Below, in pieces: positions 13,732 to 24,816 of a DNA stretch of 64,000 bases. The notes below the pieces were generated by a model. That model had not been told where the DNA came from, made no database searches, and saw only the letters and a program-made list of their open reading frames with translations. The stretch spans positions 17,897,151-17,961,150 of the forward strand of contig CM060118.1 in NCBI GenBank assembly GCA_030522415.1, written 5' to 3'. This DNA comes from Channallabes apus. Lineage: Eukaryota; Chordata; Actinopteri; Siluriformes; Clariidae. Position 1 is the stretch's first letter, and each line of letters starts with the position of its first letter. Made by a program: the position numbers and the translations under genes.

Positions 13732-14559
13732 TAATCACAAGGTCAATTTACATCAAATTTGCACAGATCATGCCAGTTTACAAATTTACTTCAAGTTACA
13801 TTGTTTACATCAAGACAATTCAAATGTTTCACTTTTTTACACGTTTTTGATATTTTACATGATGCCATGTTTGTTTCACGTTTCACTTGTTTTTTGTCAT
13901 TTTGCATATGTGATTTTCTCTTTTATTCCACATAATCACATATTGCTCACATGATATCACTCCTGAACCTACAGTATGTGTGTCAGTTCAGGACATAAGT
14001 GGCTGATGATTGAGGGCATTCAATTGCACTGTAATGGCAACATCAATTGCACTAAATTGTTTATTTTTTTTTGCAGAATGACAAATTATTTTCCCAGCTT
14101 TGTTGTAAAAAAGGTTAAACACAGCTGTAACTGCAACACAAAACCATGCATTCAGTAGTATGCTAATTGCCATAAACTTAAATACATGAAAATCAAAATG
14201 CAATGGGATAACTGTGATATCACCATGTGCATGAGTGTGCGTACTGTATGTGAGATCACACACATCCCTGAAGTGGCCAGTGGTCCAGAGAGACATTTGT
14301 AACAAGAACTCCATGACACAGCACATTACAACGGCAACAACATTCTATTCGTTAGGAAGAGCAACTGGAGAAGAGAACATGGCTTCTCAATACCCCCTAA
14401 AGAGTTTCAGATAGCTTATTGATCCACTAATTTAGTCGACTTCTGTGGTTGGGGCAAGGCATGGTGCTTAAGGAAATTGAATGGGGGTTAAGGGACAACA
14501 AGGAGCTTCTGGGCATGGGATTGGAATGAACATGTGAGAAAAGATCAGCGTGTATGAAA
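13731..14559. other. Noncoding sequence
   Basis: No family resemblance was found in any frame on either strand. Confidence 0.45.
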
Positions 14560-14574
14560 GAGAGAGAGAGAGCG

Positions 14575-14648
<74 letters not shown>
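14560..14648. repeat. (GA)n then (TG)n microsatellite
   Basis: A short GA run is followed by about 35 TG units (14579-14648). Confidence 0.95.
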
Positions 14649-14649
<1 letters not shown>

Positions 14650-14989
14650 CATAGAAACACCAGGCACATATAGTACTTTCATGAAAAGTGGTTGATGGGC
14701 ATAAAGAATTTATGAGATTGTGTCTAGCTCACCGTGCCAACACATCAGCTTTCAGCTCAGCCGGATTCAGCAAGCTTCTCATGGCAAAATATGAAACTTC
14801 AAGGCTCCACTAAGCGCTCTCTCTCTCTTTCTCTCACTTACAGAGTTTGTACACTGGCCCATCACACTGCTGATGTCCACTGGCCATTTAAAACTGTGTG
14901 ACAGAAAAGACTAAATCAATGATCCAGACATGGGCGTGCTGAAACTCGAGACTAATGGGGAATAAATTAGAGCAACCAGGATATCTATA

Positions 14990-14992
<3 letters not shown>
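14649..14992. other. Noncoding sequence between two TG arrays
   Basis: Nothing was recognised apart from a short CT-rich run near 14818-14835. Confidence 0.45.
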
Positions 14993-15045
<53 letters not shown>

Positions 15046-15046
15046 G
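14993..15046. repeat. (TG)n microsatellite
   Basis: About 25 TG units with one CG interruption at the end. Confidence 0.95.
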
Positions 15047-15344
15047 CACAGGATGAAACAGATCTGGGCATCCACAGCAAGGGAGTTCATTTTTGATAGT
15101 TGTGGAACGATAAAAAATGACACAAAATTGTTTATACTTAATGGATGTCTACTGGCAAAGCCAGACTCCTGAATACATATCTGATATTATCCATCAGTAT
15201 TGCTGAAAATACTTAAAAGATTCTTAAAAAATCAACTCATTAACATGGACTTGTATGGAGAGAAAGGATCTACATAATCACATAATAACTGGTCGTTATT
15301 TTGCCCAAACATGTAGGAACCTCTGTAGTCCAACTAGGGGCAGT

Positions 15345-15516
15345 GGAGGCCAATAGTCCTCTAGTCAACATTCATACAAGCATTCACACTACGGGCAATT
15401 TGGCAATGCCAATTAGCATAATCTGCATATTGTTGGACTCTGGAAACCCACCAATCAGGGGGAGAACATGCACACTCAAAGCACACAGATTGTGAGATGG
15501 GAATTGAACTCTGGAT
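15345..15516 (-). repeat. SINE family S1, middle part
   Basis: It contains 'gaaacccaccaatcaggggg', 'agaacatgcacactcaa' and 'gatgggaattgaact', which is the complement of the S1 body leading to its B box. The same segments appear at 43480-43660 and 57745-57900. The copy is diverged and lacks the ATGA tail. Confidence 0.6.
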
Positions 15517-15874
15517 TTCTATATAAATAAAAGAAAAGTTTTGTCTGTACATTAGTCAGAACTTATCCATCCATCCAACCTAATTTAATGTAACTTTGGC
15601 AGTAGTTTTATTAGTCAAGGTACAGGGATTTGGCTAAAATTAATCCTGGGCCATAAATTATGTGTCAGATTACTGTATGTCACAGTGTGCTTAATGCTTT
15701 TTGTTCTAATTTAGAACGGGTCTATTCACTTCAGTCAACAGTGTATAGGAAGAGTATGTGGAAGACATGGAAGCGATCATAATACACCTGCAAGCAACCA
15801 CAATCCTCATGAAACAGAAACGAAAGTGTGACACAGCATGGCTTTTTTTTTTTTTTTTAAATGCAAAAATAGAC
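15517..15874. other. Noncoding sequence
   Basis: A poly-T run is at about 15843-15858. Nothing else was recognised. Confidence 0.4.
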
Positions 15875-17456
15875 TACACTGTAAAAAATAAATCCTGAAA
15901 ATAGTTGTTGGAAAAAAGAAATATATGTTGGGCTAATATAATGCTGGTGTCAAAAAAGAAAAATATGTTTTCTCAATGATTGTATAAATTTCATTACTCA
16001 ACTACGAAAGTTTCATCAAGGCAACGAATATAACTGTGTTCATGAAACATTTAACTGCACACAAACAATTTTATGTTGGACGAACAAGAGGGACCTCTGC
16101 GCATGCGCAAAAGCGTTCTTCCAGAATTTTCGAACTTCCCGCTATTTCCTCCCGAAATGGTGAGTACTTCATGGAAACTAACTGTCCTGCAAAGTAATTA
16201 GCAATTTTAGCTTTATAGCATATATATTATCCAGCAGCAAGCTTTAGAACATTATATTTTCGAGTGTTTATTTATATAATTTGGAGTGTTACAGTAGTTA
16301 TCTGGCAATGCACTCGTTTCAGCTCCTAACGCATTTTTTTTTTCAGATGGTATGTACATTGACATTAATGTTAATCTATGAAACCGCTAAAGTTTACTTA
16401 CGTTACATACATTTTAATCATCTTAATGACTGATAATTTCAAAGGCTATTTGAAAAAGACGTGCGCCACTGAGGGAGCTTAATGTTCTCACTCCTTCATC
16501 ATTCATTAACCTTATAGTGTCTGAAAACGGTTATAATGGCTAAACGGACATTTTTTTGTCTAGGATTTTTAATGGTTTTGAACTACAAACGGTTACTTAA
16601 TTAGTTATTCATATATTTTTCTTTTTGTATTTCAGGTATCAGGTATTTCAATATCTGGGAAACAGTGCTTACTGCATCTGCAAACAATCTTGGAGCTTGG
16701 CTTTAAAAATTATTTCACAACATTTACTTATTTTTTTTTTTTTATCTTAAACCATTTCTGAGTTAAAGCAAATATTTTATTATTTTCAAATAAGCCACTG
16801 CACGTTTTTACTGAGAAATATCAGTATGTTTTGTTCTACAAGGCAGAAGTCTATTTATCCAGTATACTGTTTTGACTGAGTGTGATATTAGTAAGCTTTG
16901 TAAAATGAATGTTAAGGGCACAGTTTAATTCTTGCATTTTGGAATGTTATTTGCATATTTTGTTATAACAATGCAGCAGTTGTTTATTTGTTGAAATAGA
17001 GTATCTGGATTGCACTTAATCAATGTTGATAGCCTTTAACAGGTGTTTAAAGTTTACATTAAAAAAATATTCAAATTTATAGGAATGTGTCATGTTATTT
17101 GAAATGTGGCTACAGTGAATAACCTACTCAAGTAAACTTTAAGATGTTAATTTTATAATTATGCAAGCATAATTTCTAATTCAAAATGTACCTTTCAGTC
17201 AACTTGGAACATTTAATTGACACAACATTATATTTCAATTTGAGACTGCTTGTTGGCCTAACTAGGCATGTTTATTCAGCATAGAACATTTAGTTGACAG
17301 AATGTTTTATTTCAATTTGTGTGTACATTTAGAGGTAATCAGCACAGCAAAAACAAAATAGTTTATATAATTTAAATTGAGCCAACTAAAAATTTTTGAT
17401 GCAACAGGTCACTAGAAATTTTTTAGTTGGAGTAGCAAGAATTTTTTTACAGTGTA
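15875..17456. mobile_element. TIR element C with intron-like cargo
   Basis: The ends are inverted: TACACTGTAAAAAA at 15875 and TTTTTTTACAGTGTA ending at 17456. If TA is the target site, the element is CACTGTAAAAAA inside a TA duplication, as for Tc1/mariner-type elements. The ends match elements A and B in form. Inside are an NRF1 palindrome (16098-16109), an ATG directly followed by a GTGAGT donor (16157), a second ATG between an acceptor and a GTATGT donor (16347-16349), and an acceptor near 16636. No transposase was found. Confidence 0.6.
16098..16109. promoter_or_regulatory. NRF1-type site TGCGCATGCGCA
   Basis: A perfect 12-bp palindrome matching the NRF1 consensus, in a short CpG-rich patch about 50 bp upstream of an ATG that abuts a consensus splice donor. 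Promoter activity is inferred. Confidence 0.55.
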
Positions 17457-19362
17457 TGAAAACTGAAAATGATCAATGTATGTTTATTCTTCCTGGGGAA
17501 AGTTTAAAACCAGTTTGTGTTATATGTTCTGAAACCATGGTGCTAATAAAAAGCAATAATGTAATGTGCCACTATGAGATAAAACCTTTTGTTAGATACC
17601 ACATACATAACCACAGCTGTATGAGGTGAGGGCATGTAAAATAACTCTACTGAGATACCCCTGAGATTACACAAAATTAGCTGGACAGAATTCAATGAGA
17701 CTTTTGCCATACTTAGAATTAAAATTTAATTAAAATGGAAATTTTAAATGAAATGAAAATTTTAAATAAAACTGATATTATTAACAGATATGTGGTGGAT
17801 TTAATAATTTACTGTAAAATGAGCTACTAATGTGGTACTTGCTCTACAATGTAAACAAACAGCTGCACCAATCTAAGTCTAAACTGAATATTTGTACTGG
17901 GATTACCCAATATACCACTGAACTAATTCATTAAACTGAAGAGAAAGTAAAGAAATTGTGCAATATGTTGTGCATGAGAGGGGGAAAAAAAGATGGTTGA
18001 TTAATTACCCATGATAGCACACCCCAGGTATTTTAGTCCTTCCATCTAACACCACCACAGATTATATATTTTTTAACTCTGCAGATTTTGTGTTGGCACA
18101 CTCTCATTTTTATTACTTTCCCTTTCATACCCTTGATCCTCTGACCTTTCAGTCCATGTCCTCTTATCCTTCTGCTCTTTCCTCCTTCTTCCTTTCTCCC
18201 CTCTGTTAATTGATCAATAATCTGCTTTTAGTAGCTCATTATCGCTTACACAGTGAGAGTGCTCAGATGGTGTGTGTGTGTGTGTGTGTGTGAATCTAAT
18301 TGAGAATCTGAAACTTCATTATTGAAAAAAAAGCAAGCCTATATAAGTGTTCTATATTATGTAATACTAAATATGCAATCATATAAATCACTTAACATCT
18401 ATTAAATAGGCATTCAACATAACAGCTTTACTGTAAGTAAAATGCAATCTGTAACAAACAACAGGAAATAAGCCTCTCTGTGAGCTTTATCCAGATCAAA
18501 TATCTCTGAGCAGTAAGTTTTTGTATTTCTGCACTCATTTGTGAGACACAAATTATTCTGAATGGTGTGAACTGTCTAAACACTTATGTGATTTACACAT
18601 ATGACATTATGAGACATGATAGCAAGGTATTAAGGTGTGACTTGAAACCAGCAAAGTAAACATAACAGGACAGTTTTGTAAGTATGTCTTGGGTGGTCTC
18701 ACAGACTTCCACAGACTCATTTTAACATTATCTAAATTTGATAATCATATTTAATTGTTATGATAGATCATTTTAGTCCAATCATTGGGTTAATCAACCA
18801 GAGGTACAATATGTATGTGATATCTTTGCATCTAATACATGCATACAAGCCTAACAGGATATAAAATTAATCATCCTGCAAAAGGAAAATACAGTAGCCT
18901 CAATGGTCTTCCATACATATATGCAATATTCTACAATAAAAATGCACTTCTCATGAATTTACATTTGTTCATTTGGCTAATGATTTAGATTTCGCTGAAA
19001 TAAAATATTAAATAACATTTTTTATTAAAACTCCTAAATATTACTCATATCATTACCTCACAGGATTCAGGTTAACTAACAAAACAAATATATTGTATAT
19101 GTGATGCACTATTTCTTTTTTTTACTGTAATATACTGTGGTACTGCTACTACAAGGTCAATATGAAAAAGATCTAATAAACTATCAACATAAATACTACA
19201 ATATTTTATTTGTGGTATATTTCAGCAATATTGCACAAGAGGGTTGTAGGCATCATAGCCATGCTGCTAGTGTGCTATGCAGTGTGTACAATCTCTTGCT
19301 CCAAACACCAATTAGTAACCTTGATCAGTTAATTTGGGATTAAACCTTGTGTTAGAAGTTAG
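17457..19362. other. AT-rich noncoding sequence
   Basis: A (tg)n run lies at about 18270-18291 and a pyrimidine-rich stretch at 18100-18205. No gene was recognised. Confidence 0.45.
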
Positions 19363-19566
19363 GTTTACATTTACATTTAGGCATTTGGCAGACGCTCTTA
19401 TCCAGAGCGACTTACATTTTTATCTCATTATACATCTGAGCAGTTGAGGGTTAAGGGCCTTGCTCAAGGGCCCAACAGTGGCAACTTGGTGGTTGTGGGG
19501 TTTGAACCTGGGATCTTCCGAACCATAGTCCAATGCCTTAACCACTATGCTACCCCTGGCCCCGGG
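19363..19566 (-). repeat. tRNA-derived SINE (family S2), near full length
   Basis: Read on the minus strand it has a tRNA-like head ('gggtagcatagtggttaagg', then 'ccaggttcaaacccc'), a core 'gggcccttgagcaaggcc', and a 3' tail 'gtcgctctggataagagcg' with repeats of 'taaatgtaaatg'. It is the same family as 62899-63105. The tail resembles conserved 3' ends of L2-like fish LINEs (from memory). Confidence 0.75.
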
Positions 19567-19879
19567 GTAGGTTGCGTTGTAGTTCATATTAGCCAGAAGA
19601 AAACAACATTGGCAATTTGGAATAACTTAAAAACAATTACTAAGTAGACAAAGTGTTGTTTATAATTATATTATGTCATCTTACAGCTTACGCCTCTTTC
19701 CCATACTTTGGAATTCAGAATCCTGACTGGAGAACCTGATAAAAATAAGTGCTGGAACATCTTTTGAGTGTCGTAGGTGATGTACAACTCATCTAGATCA
19801 TAGCAATCTTCACATTGTCTTCATCTACTTTACATTATGGCTATTTAAAGAATAAGTTAAACTGATCAGATTGATTTTA
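19567..19879. other. Noncoding sequence
   Basis: Nothing was recognised. Confidence 0.4.
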
Positions 19880-20985
19880 ACCTAGTGTGGCAACGCTGTG
19901 GAGGGGCAAATGAATTTTTGGGCCATGAGTTTTTGGGCCATGACTGAAAAGTTTCATGAATATCTGTTGGGGCATAAGTGCATTGTCTATACTGATGGGC
20001 AACCCAGCTTGCAGCATTTGATTTTACCATCAAGTATCGGTCAGGTAGGAGTAATAGAAATGTGGGTGCCCTCTCAAGGCAGGATCCTTCCGGCCAGTGT
20101 GAGGTAAGTGCACTGTTGCCGGGAGTTGAGGTGCCAGTTACTGTTAAGCAGGTGTTTGCGGGCAGAGTTGCGTCCATCGGTGACTCAGGCAGTGGTCTCG
20201 GTGCTGCCCGGTTTTGGGGGTGACATGGGTTCGTGTCAGCAGGCTGACCCGGTCATTGGACAGGTTTTAAGGTTTTGGTGACAAGGGGCTCCCCCATCTT
20301 CGGCAGAGCGTAGACAGATGTCCAAAACCGCCCTGGTTTTGCTTCGCCAATGGGATCGATTGGTGGACAAGGAGGGCGTGAGGAATGGAGGTGAGGAAAT
20401 CTTTCAATTGGTACTCCCATCTGTGTTCACCAAGGGCATGGGCACCAGGGCATTGACCGCACCACTGAGCTGGTTCGTCAATGCTGTTATTGGCCAGGCC
20501 TGACAGCTGATTTGGCTTGGTGGTGCCGTGAGTGTGAGAGATGTCAGGCGGCCAAGAATACATAGCTGGCGCCTCAGAGTTTTATGGGCCACCTGTTGGC
20601 AGAAAGGCCAAACGAGATCTTGGCCATTGACTTTACTTTGCTTGAGCCCTCGCGTTCAGGAGTCGAGAACGTATTGGTAATGACTGATGTTTTCACTAAA
20701 TTTACGCAGGCAGTCCCTACTCTGAATCAGCGGGCCGAAACCGTGGCTCAGGTGTTGGTGTCCGAGTGGTTTTGCAAGTTTGGTTTTCCTGCTCGCATCC
20801 ACTCGTACCAGGCCGTAGTTTTGAGTCGTCCCTCATCCAGCAGCTATGTTGTTGCTTGTACCAGGTAGAAAAGTCTCACACCACCCCGTGGCACCCTGCA
20901 GGTAATGGGCAGTGTGAGCGGTTTAATCGGACCCTGCACAATCTCTTGCGCACCCTGCCCAATTCCCGGAAGGACAACTAATCTA
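19880..20985 (+). pseudogene. Ty3/gypsy pol remnant (RNase H to integrase)
   Basis: Pieces in three shifting frames follow the gypsy pol order. First is an RNase H-like WAMTEKFHEYLLGHKCIVYTD-type stretch (about 19935-20000). Next is a linker ending in the zinc-binding WPGLTADLAWWCRECERCQA (about 20490-20555). Then comes an integrase core with EILAIDFT (first Asp) and NVLVMTDVFTKFTQAVPT (20584-20730), and finally HTTPWHPAGNGQCERFNRTL with the catalytic Glu (about 20875-20940). The second Asp region reads HSYQ instead of the usual HSDQG and is followed by a frameshift. A short direct duplication 'gagtttttgggccatga' breaks the RNase H part. No LTRs or PBS were found. It is inactive. Confidence 0.8.
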
Positions 20986-21541
20986 ACAGGGCATGTTACA
21001 TCTTAACATAGGACCCTTTCTTTGATGTCACCTTCACAATTCTTGCATCCATTGAACTTGTGAGTTTTTGGACAGTTTCTGCTTGAATTTCTTTGCGGGA
21101 TGTCAGAATAGCCATCTGCTGTTTGAAATCAAACTGCCTCCCACTCCCACCCTCATAGATCTTTTGAGGATTCTCCAAAGGTTCTCAATGGGGTTGAGGT
21201 CAGGGGAGGATGGTGGCCATACCATGAGTTTCTCATCTTTTGTGCCCATAGCAGCCAATGACAAAGAGGTATTCTTTGCAGCATGAGAATTCATGTCATT
21301 GTCATGCATGAAGATGATTTTGCTACGGAAGGCACGGTTCTTCTTTTTGTACCATGGAAGAAAGTGGTCAGTCAATATACTTTGCAGAGGTCATTTTCAC
21401 ACCTTCAGGGACCCTACAGGGGCCTACCAGCTCTCTCCCCATGATTCTGGCCCAAAACATGACTCCGGCATGACTCCTTGTTAGGACATGATGGCCATCC
21501 ACCAACCATCCACTACTCCATTCATCTGGACCATCCAGGGT

Positions 21542-22299
21542 ACAGCTGTAATCGGGCCTTAAAAGTTAGGCCCAACAGGGCCCGAGCCCGACAAGTACAT
21601 TTTGATTGACAGCCTTTTAAAAGCCCGAACCCGACTTTACAGCCCGGCATTATTCAAAAGTGCGCAAACACACGGCGCTTTTGCCTTTGGTCAAGAATGA
21701 GTCATTTATATTTGTTTTAACATAATTTATTTATGACTAACGAATAAACTACAAGCAACTTGGAAGTTGGAATAAAAAAATAAACAAGCCCTCTGTAACA
21801 TCTCAGCACTCAAATAAGTCCAGGCATAAACTTACCCTATAAATAGGCCAACAATAGTCCCATAAAAATAAGTAATTCTTTATAAATTAAAATAAGATAA
21901 ATTCAAAATTAAGATGTGTTTTTGGAAATAACGAAATTAAAATAAAGGCTCTGCGGGATTTGCTTCGCCACTTCCCTCCACAATCCGGCCTCAACGGTGA
22001 ACTGCAGCTGAAATTTAATAAAAGAATAATGCCAACATTAGTCTACATGGTCAAAACTTTCCCACACCGCAGACTTTGCTTTAGTTTCTGGTGCAATCAA
22101 AACATAATCGCCAGTGGCAAGCCTCTGTTTAACCTCCTCAGCATCCATTTTCGCATTTCTCTCGCGCTAATCAAAACGCATCACATGACCATGCAAGCCC
22201 GAGCCTGACCCGAGCCCGTGTAAAATTATATTAATTAAGCCCGAACCCGACCGAACCTGTCGGGTCCCGTCGGGTTCGGGCTAAGATCTTCAGGTCTAA
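21542..22299 (-). mobile_element. Non-autonomous hAT-like element inside the Tc1/mariner copy
   Basis: The 8-bp duplications TCCAGGGT at 21534-21541 and 22300-22307 flank a 758-bp insert. The ends carry many 'cccgaacccgac' motifs in opposite orientation and imperfect terminal repeats (ACAGCTGTAATC versus TTAGACCTGAAGATC). Removing it rejoins the Tc1-like sequence. An 8-bp duplication and the BED-like exon (next entry) point to hAT. Confidence 0.75.
22038..22148 (-). pseudogene. BED-finger start of a hAT transposase (exon remnant)
   Basis: The minus-strand frame reads MDAEEVKQRLATGDYVLIAP, then ETKAKSAVWESFDHVD and a stop, 36 residues in all. 'KSAVWESFD' is the opening of a BED zinc finger as found at the N-terminus of hAT transposases (family knowledge). 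The finger's Cys and His residues and the catalytic domain are absent, leaving only the first exon in a shortened element. Confidence 0.55.
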
Positions 22300-23110
22300 T
22301 CCAGGGTTTCACGACACTTAGCAGTAAACAAGACTGTTTAAAAAGTAGTCTTCATGTATGCCTGGGCCCACTGCAACCATTTCTGCTTGTGAGCATTGGT
22401 TAGGGGTGGCCGAATAGTAGGTTTATGCACAACTGCAAGCCTCTAAAGGATCCTACACCTTGAGGTTCGCGAGACTCCAGAGGCACCAGCAGCTTCAAAT
22501 ACCTGTTTGCTGCTTTGTAATGGCATTTCAGCAGCTGCTCTCTTAATCTGATGAATTTGTCTGGCAGAAACCTTCCTCATTCTGCCTTTATCTGCACAAA
22601 CCTGTCTGTGCTCTGAATCAGCCACGAATGTCTTCACAGTACGATGAGTTTTCGTGAAATATCTAATGTTTTCATACCTTGTCCAATTTGACACTTTTCA
22701 GCAGCAGAGAGATCCTTTATCTTTCCCATATTGCTTGACACCTGTGGCCTGCTTAATAATGTGGAACAACCTTCTTCAGTACTTTTTCTTTAATTGGGCT
22801 CATCTGGCAAACTAATTATCACACGTGTCTGAGATTCATTACAGTAATCCAAAGAGCCCTGAGACGCAATACTGTACCATCCATGAGTTTAATTAAAAAC
22901 TAAACATTTAATGTTTATGACACATCCAATTTGCATAATAATTTGGAACACAGTGTAATTATGTAAATTAAGTTTGGTGTATCTGTTGCTTTTTGGCACA
23001 AAAACCTGCAGCTACACAAGATATTTTGTATTATTATTTTTAAAAAAAATTACCAATGTACTAATATACATTGTAAATGCAGTCACATTAAATAATGTAA
23101 CTAACAGCTA

Positions 23111-24052
23111 CAGTGCCATAAAACATTTTTGCCCCTTCCTATTTAAATTTTTTTTTTTGCATATTTTTTTGCTTTTTTTTTCAGAATTGTTTTAATTCAG
23201 ACACATTCTACGGTTTAACTTGTTTAAGGATAATGTCACAGAATCTCAATTGAATTTAACTCTGAACTTTGACAAGACCACACCAAAACCTTAATTTTGT
23301 TTTTGCTTTTTGTTGTTTGTTCTTTTTAGCCATTCAAAAATGGACTTGCTGATGTTTTTTTAATCATTATCCTACAGGATTTTCTGGTAGAGCACAGAAT
23401 TCATGGTTTGACAAGCCCCAGTCAATCACACTATCACCACTATGACTGTATGATGTGTTTTTCTGTGTTAGTTTTATGTCAGATGTAATAGGACACACAC
23501 CTTCCAAAAATTTTATTTTGCTTGCTCTTAAAATACTTGCTCGAAAGTTTTGCGGATAATCATAACTCTCTCATGGATGCCATTTTTTGCCCCTCTCTTC
23601 ACAATCACAAACACTGACCTTAACTGAGGCAAATGAAGCCTGCAGTTCTTTGGATGTTGTTCTGGGCTCTTTTATGAGCTTCTGGATGAGTCTTCATTGT
23701 TCTCTTGGAGTAATTTTGGGTGGGCCTGCCACTCCTGGGAAAGTTCACCACTGTTCCAAGTTTTCTCCGTTCTCCGGATAATGACTTGCACCATAGTTTT
23801 CTGGCACGTCAAAGCCTTAGAAATGGCTTAGTAACTCTTTCCAGACATGTCAATTACTTTGTTTCTCATCTGTTCTTGAATATCTTTCCAACCGAACTCA
23901 GTTTCCAAAAATCACAGTTCTGCATTTCGTATTTATTCGGGTTATCTTTGTGCAATATAAAAATTTGCATGATGCCCTGAATCATTAAAATCTCACAAAC
24001 ATTCAAAAAACTACTAAATCAAGAAGAGTCCAAATACTTTTTCACGGCACTG
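23111..24052 (-). mobile_element. Degraded Tc1-like element, short version
   Basis: TA at 23109-23110 precedes CAGTGCCATAAAACATTTTT. The right end 'actttttcacggcactg' closes at 24052 before TA (24053-24054). Terminal repeats of the CAGTGCC..AAAA type are Tc1-like. Inside, minus-strand traces of a Tc1 transposase N-terminus remain (for example the complement of 'actcctgggaaagttcacc', the NFPRSG region), with stops and no catalytic part. Length is 942 bp against about 1.6 kb for a full element. Confidence 0.75.
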
Positions 24053-24189
24053 TATGTCGCACTTTGTGGATAAGATTGAAGACCCCACAAATCAAAGACG
24101 ATGGTCCTAGATTTTATCTTTTCTTTAAGAAGTACACAGCACTGTAGTCTTATCGTATGTAAATCTGTCTCCTAGAACATTACCACAAT

Positions 24190-24640
24190 TGTATGGGTTT
24201 TACCTTGTGCCAATGGTGGCTCCTTAGGGCATCCACAAATACTCTGCAGGTTAATTGTGGTGTCTGGGACCAGGGTTTTGGTAGTAGATCCTTTGGGTGC
24301 TGGAGGTTGCAGGGTGGGAGGTCCATGGATCAGACTTGTTTCCAGTATCTGGCACTTCCAATAGGTGCTCTATTGGATGAGGATCTGGGCGGTTTGGAGG
24401 CTCTTTGACTGCTGGGCTTTGTGCATAGTGGAATCTGATGCACTTTATGTTCTGGTTTATTGCATGTATTGGCAAATTGTGCAACACTGGTTTTTCTGTG
24501 TGATCAGACCAGACAGGCTTGTCCCTGCAGGCATGGGTGAGCCTTGGGTGCCCATAATTCTGACCAGTTTGTGGTCTATATATAGTGAGCAATTTTGTTC
24601 AGTTCACCTGACTGTCGTAGAGATAGTATGACTAGGTCAG
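24190..24640 (-). pseudogene. IS630/Tc1/mariner-type transposase C-terminal fragment
   Basis: Minus-strand translation contains EPPNRPDPHPIEHLLEV, a decayed form of PPNSPDLNPIEHLWDV with the catalytic Glu after PI, followed by HPATSSTQRIYYQNPGPRHH. Upstream residues include VWSDHTEKPV. It is a family different from the neighbouring Tc1 copies. No ends or earlier catalytic residues are recognisable. Confidence 0.55.
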
Positions 24641-24763
24641 TGTTTTGTTGGCTGCGTTTGGCTATTTTGGGCACAGATTTTAAGTGCTGGTCCAAACATT
24701 AAATGCATCTATTTAAAACTAGGCCATTTTTTGACTATAACATTACATAGCTGACTGTTATGC

Positions 24764-24816
24764 TTAGATTAGATTAGATTAGATTAGATTAGATTAGATT
24801 AGATTAGATTAGATTA
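24764..24816. repeat. (GATTA)n pentanucleotide array
   Basis: Ten or so perfect units. It could be a simple microsatellite or the tail of a lost non-LTR insertion. Confidence 0.95.

Larger units (their letters stand above)
21001..22735 (-). pseudogene. Broken Tc1/mariner-type transposase
   Basis: The N-terminal piece (22694-22443) has an HTH-like SARQIHQIKRAAAEMPL region. The C-terminal piece (21375-21001) has TDHFLPWYKKKNRAF, MHDN with a catalytic Asp at 21303-21301, and WPPSSPDLNPIENLW with Glu at 21186-21184. Exactly 38 residues separate that Asp and Glu in this copy, i.e. a DD38E-type spacing rather than the DD34E of classic Tc1. Related families have DD37E or DD38E, and one extra codon in NDMNSH could have changed it. 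Frameshifts follow at about 21140. A hAT element splits the middle, and the first catalytic Asp was not located. Confidence 0.7.
20996..22940 (-). mobile_element. Tc1/mariner element (DD38E spacing), truncated and interrupted
   Basis: A minus-strand transposase runs from about 22730 to 21000 and is split by the hAT insertion at 21542-22299. The right end near 22940, 'aatttggaacacagtgta', looks like a terminal repeat (CACTGTGTTCCAAATT). No matching left repeat is present: the element stops just past the transposase C-terminus, next to gypsy debris. It is therefore one-ended. Confidence 0.7.

Noticed and set aside
13682..13954. Frame starting with poly-Tyr
   Set aside because: It is the (TTA)n array read in one frame. 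The remainder has no family resemblance.
23587..23980. Plus-strand frames in the short Tc1 element
   Set aside because: They are antisense to the transposase remnant.
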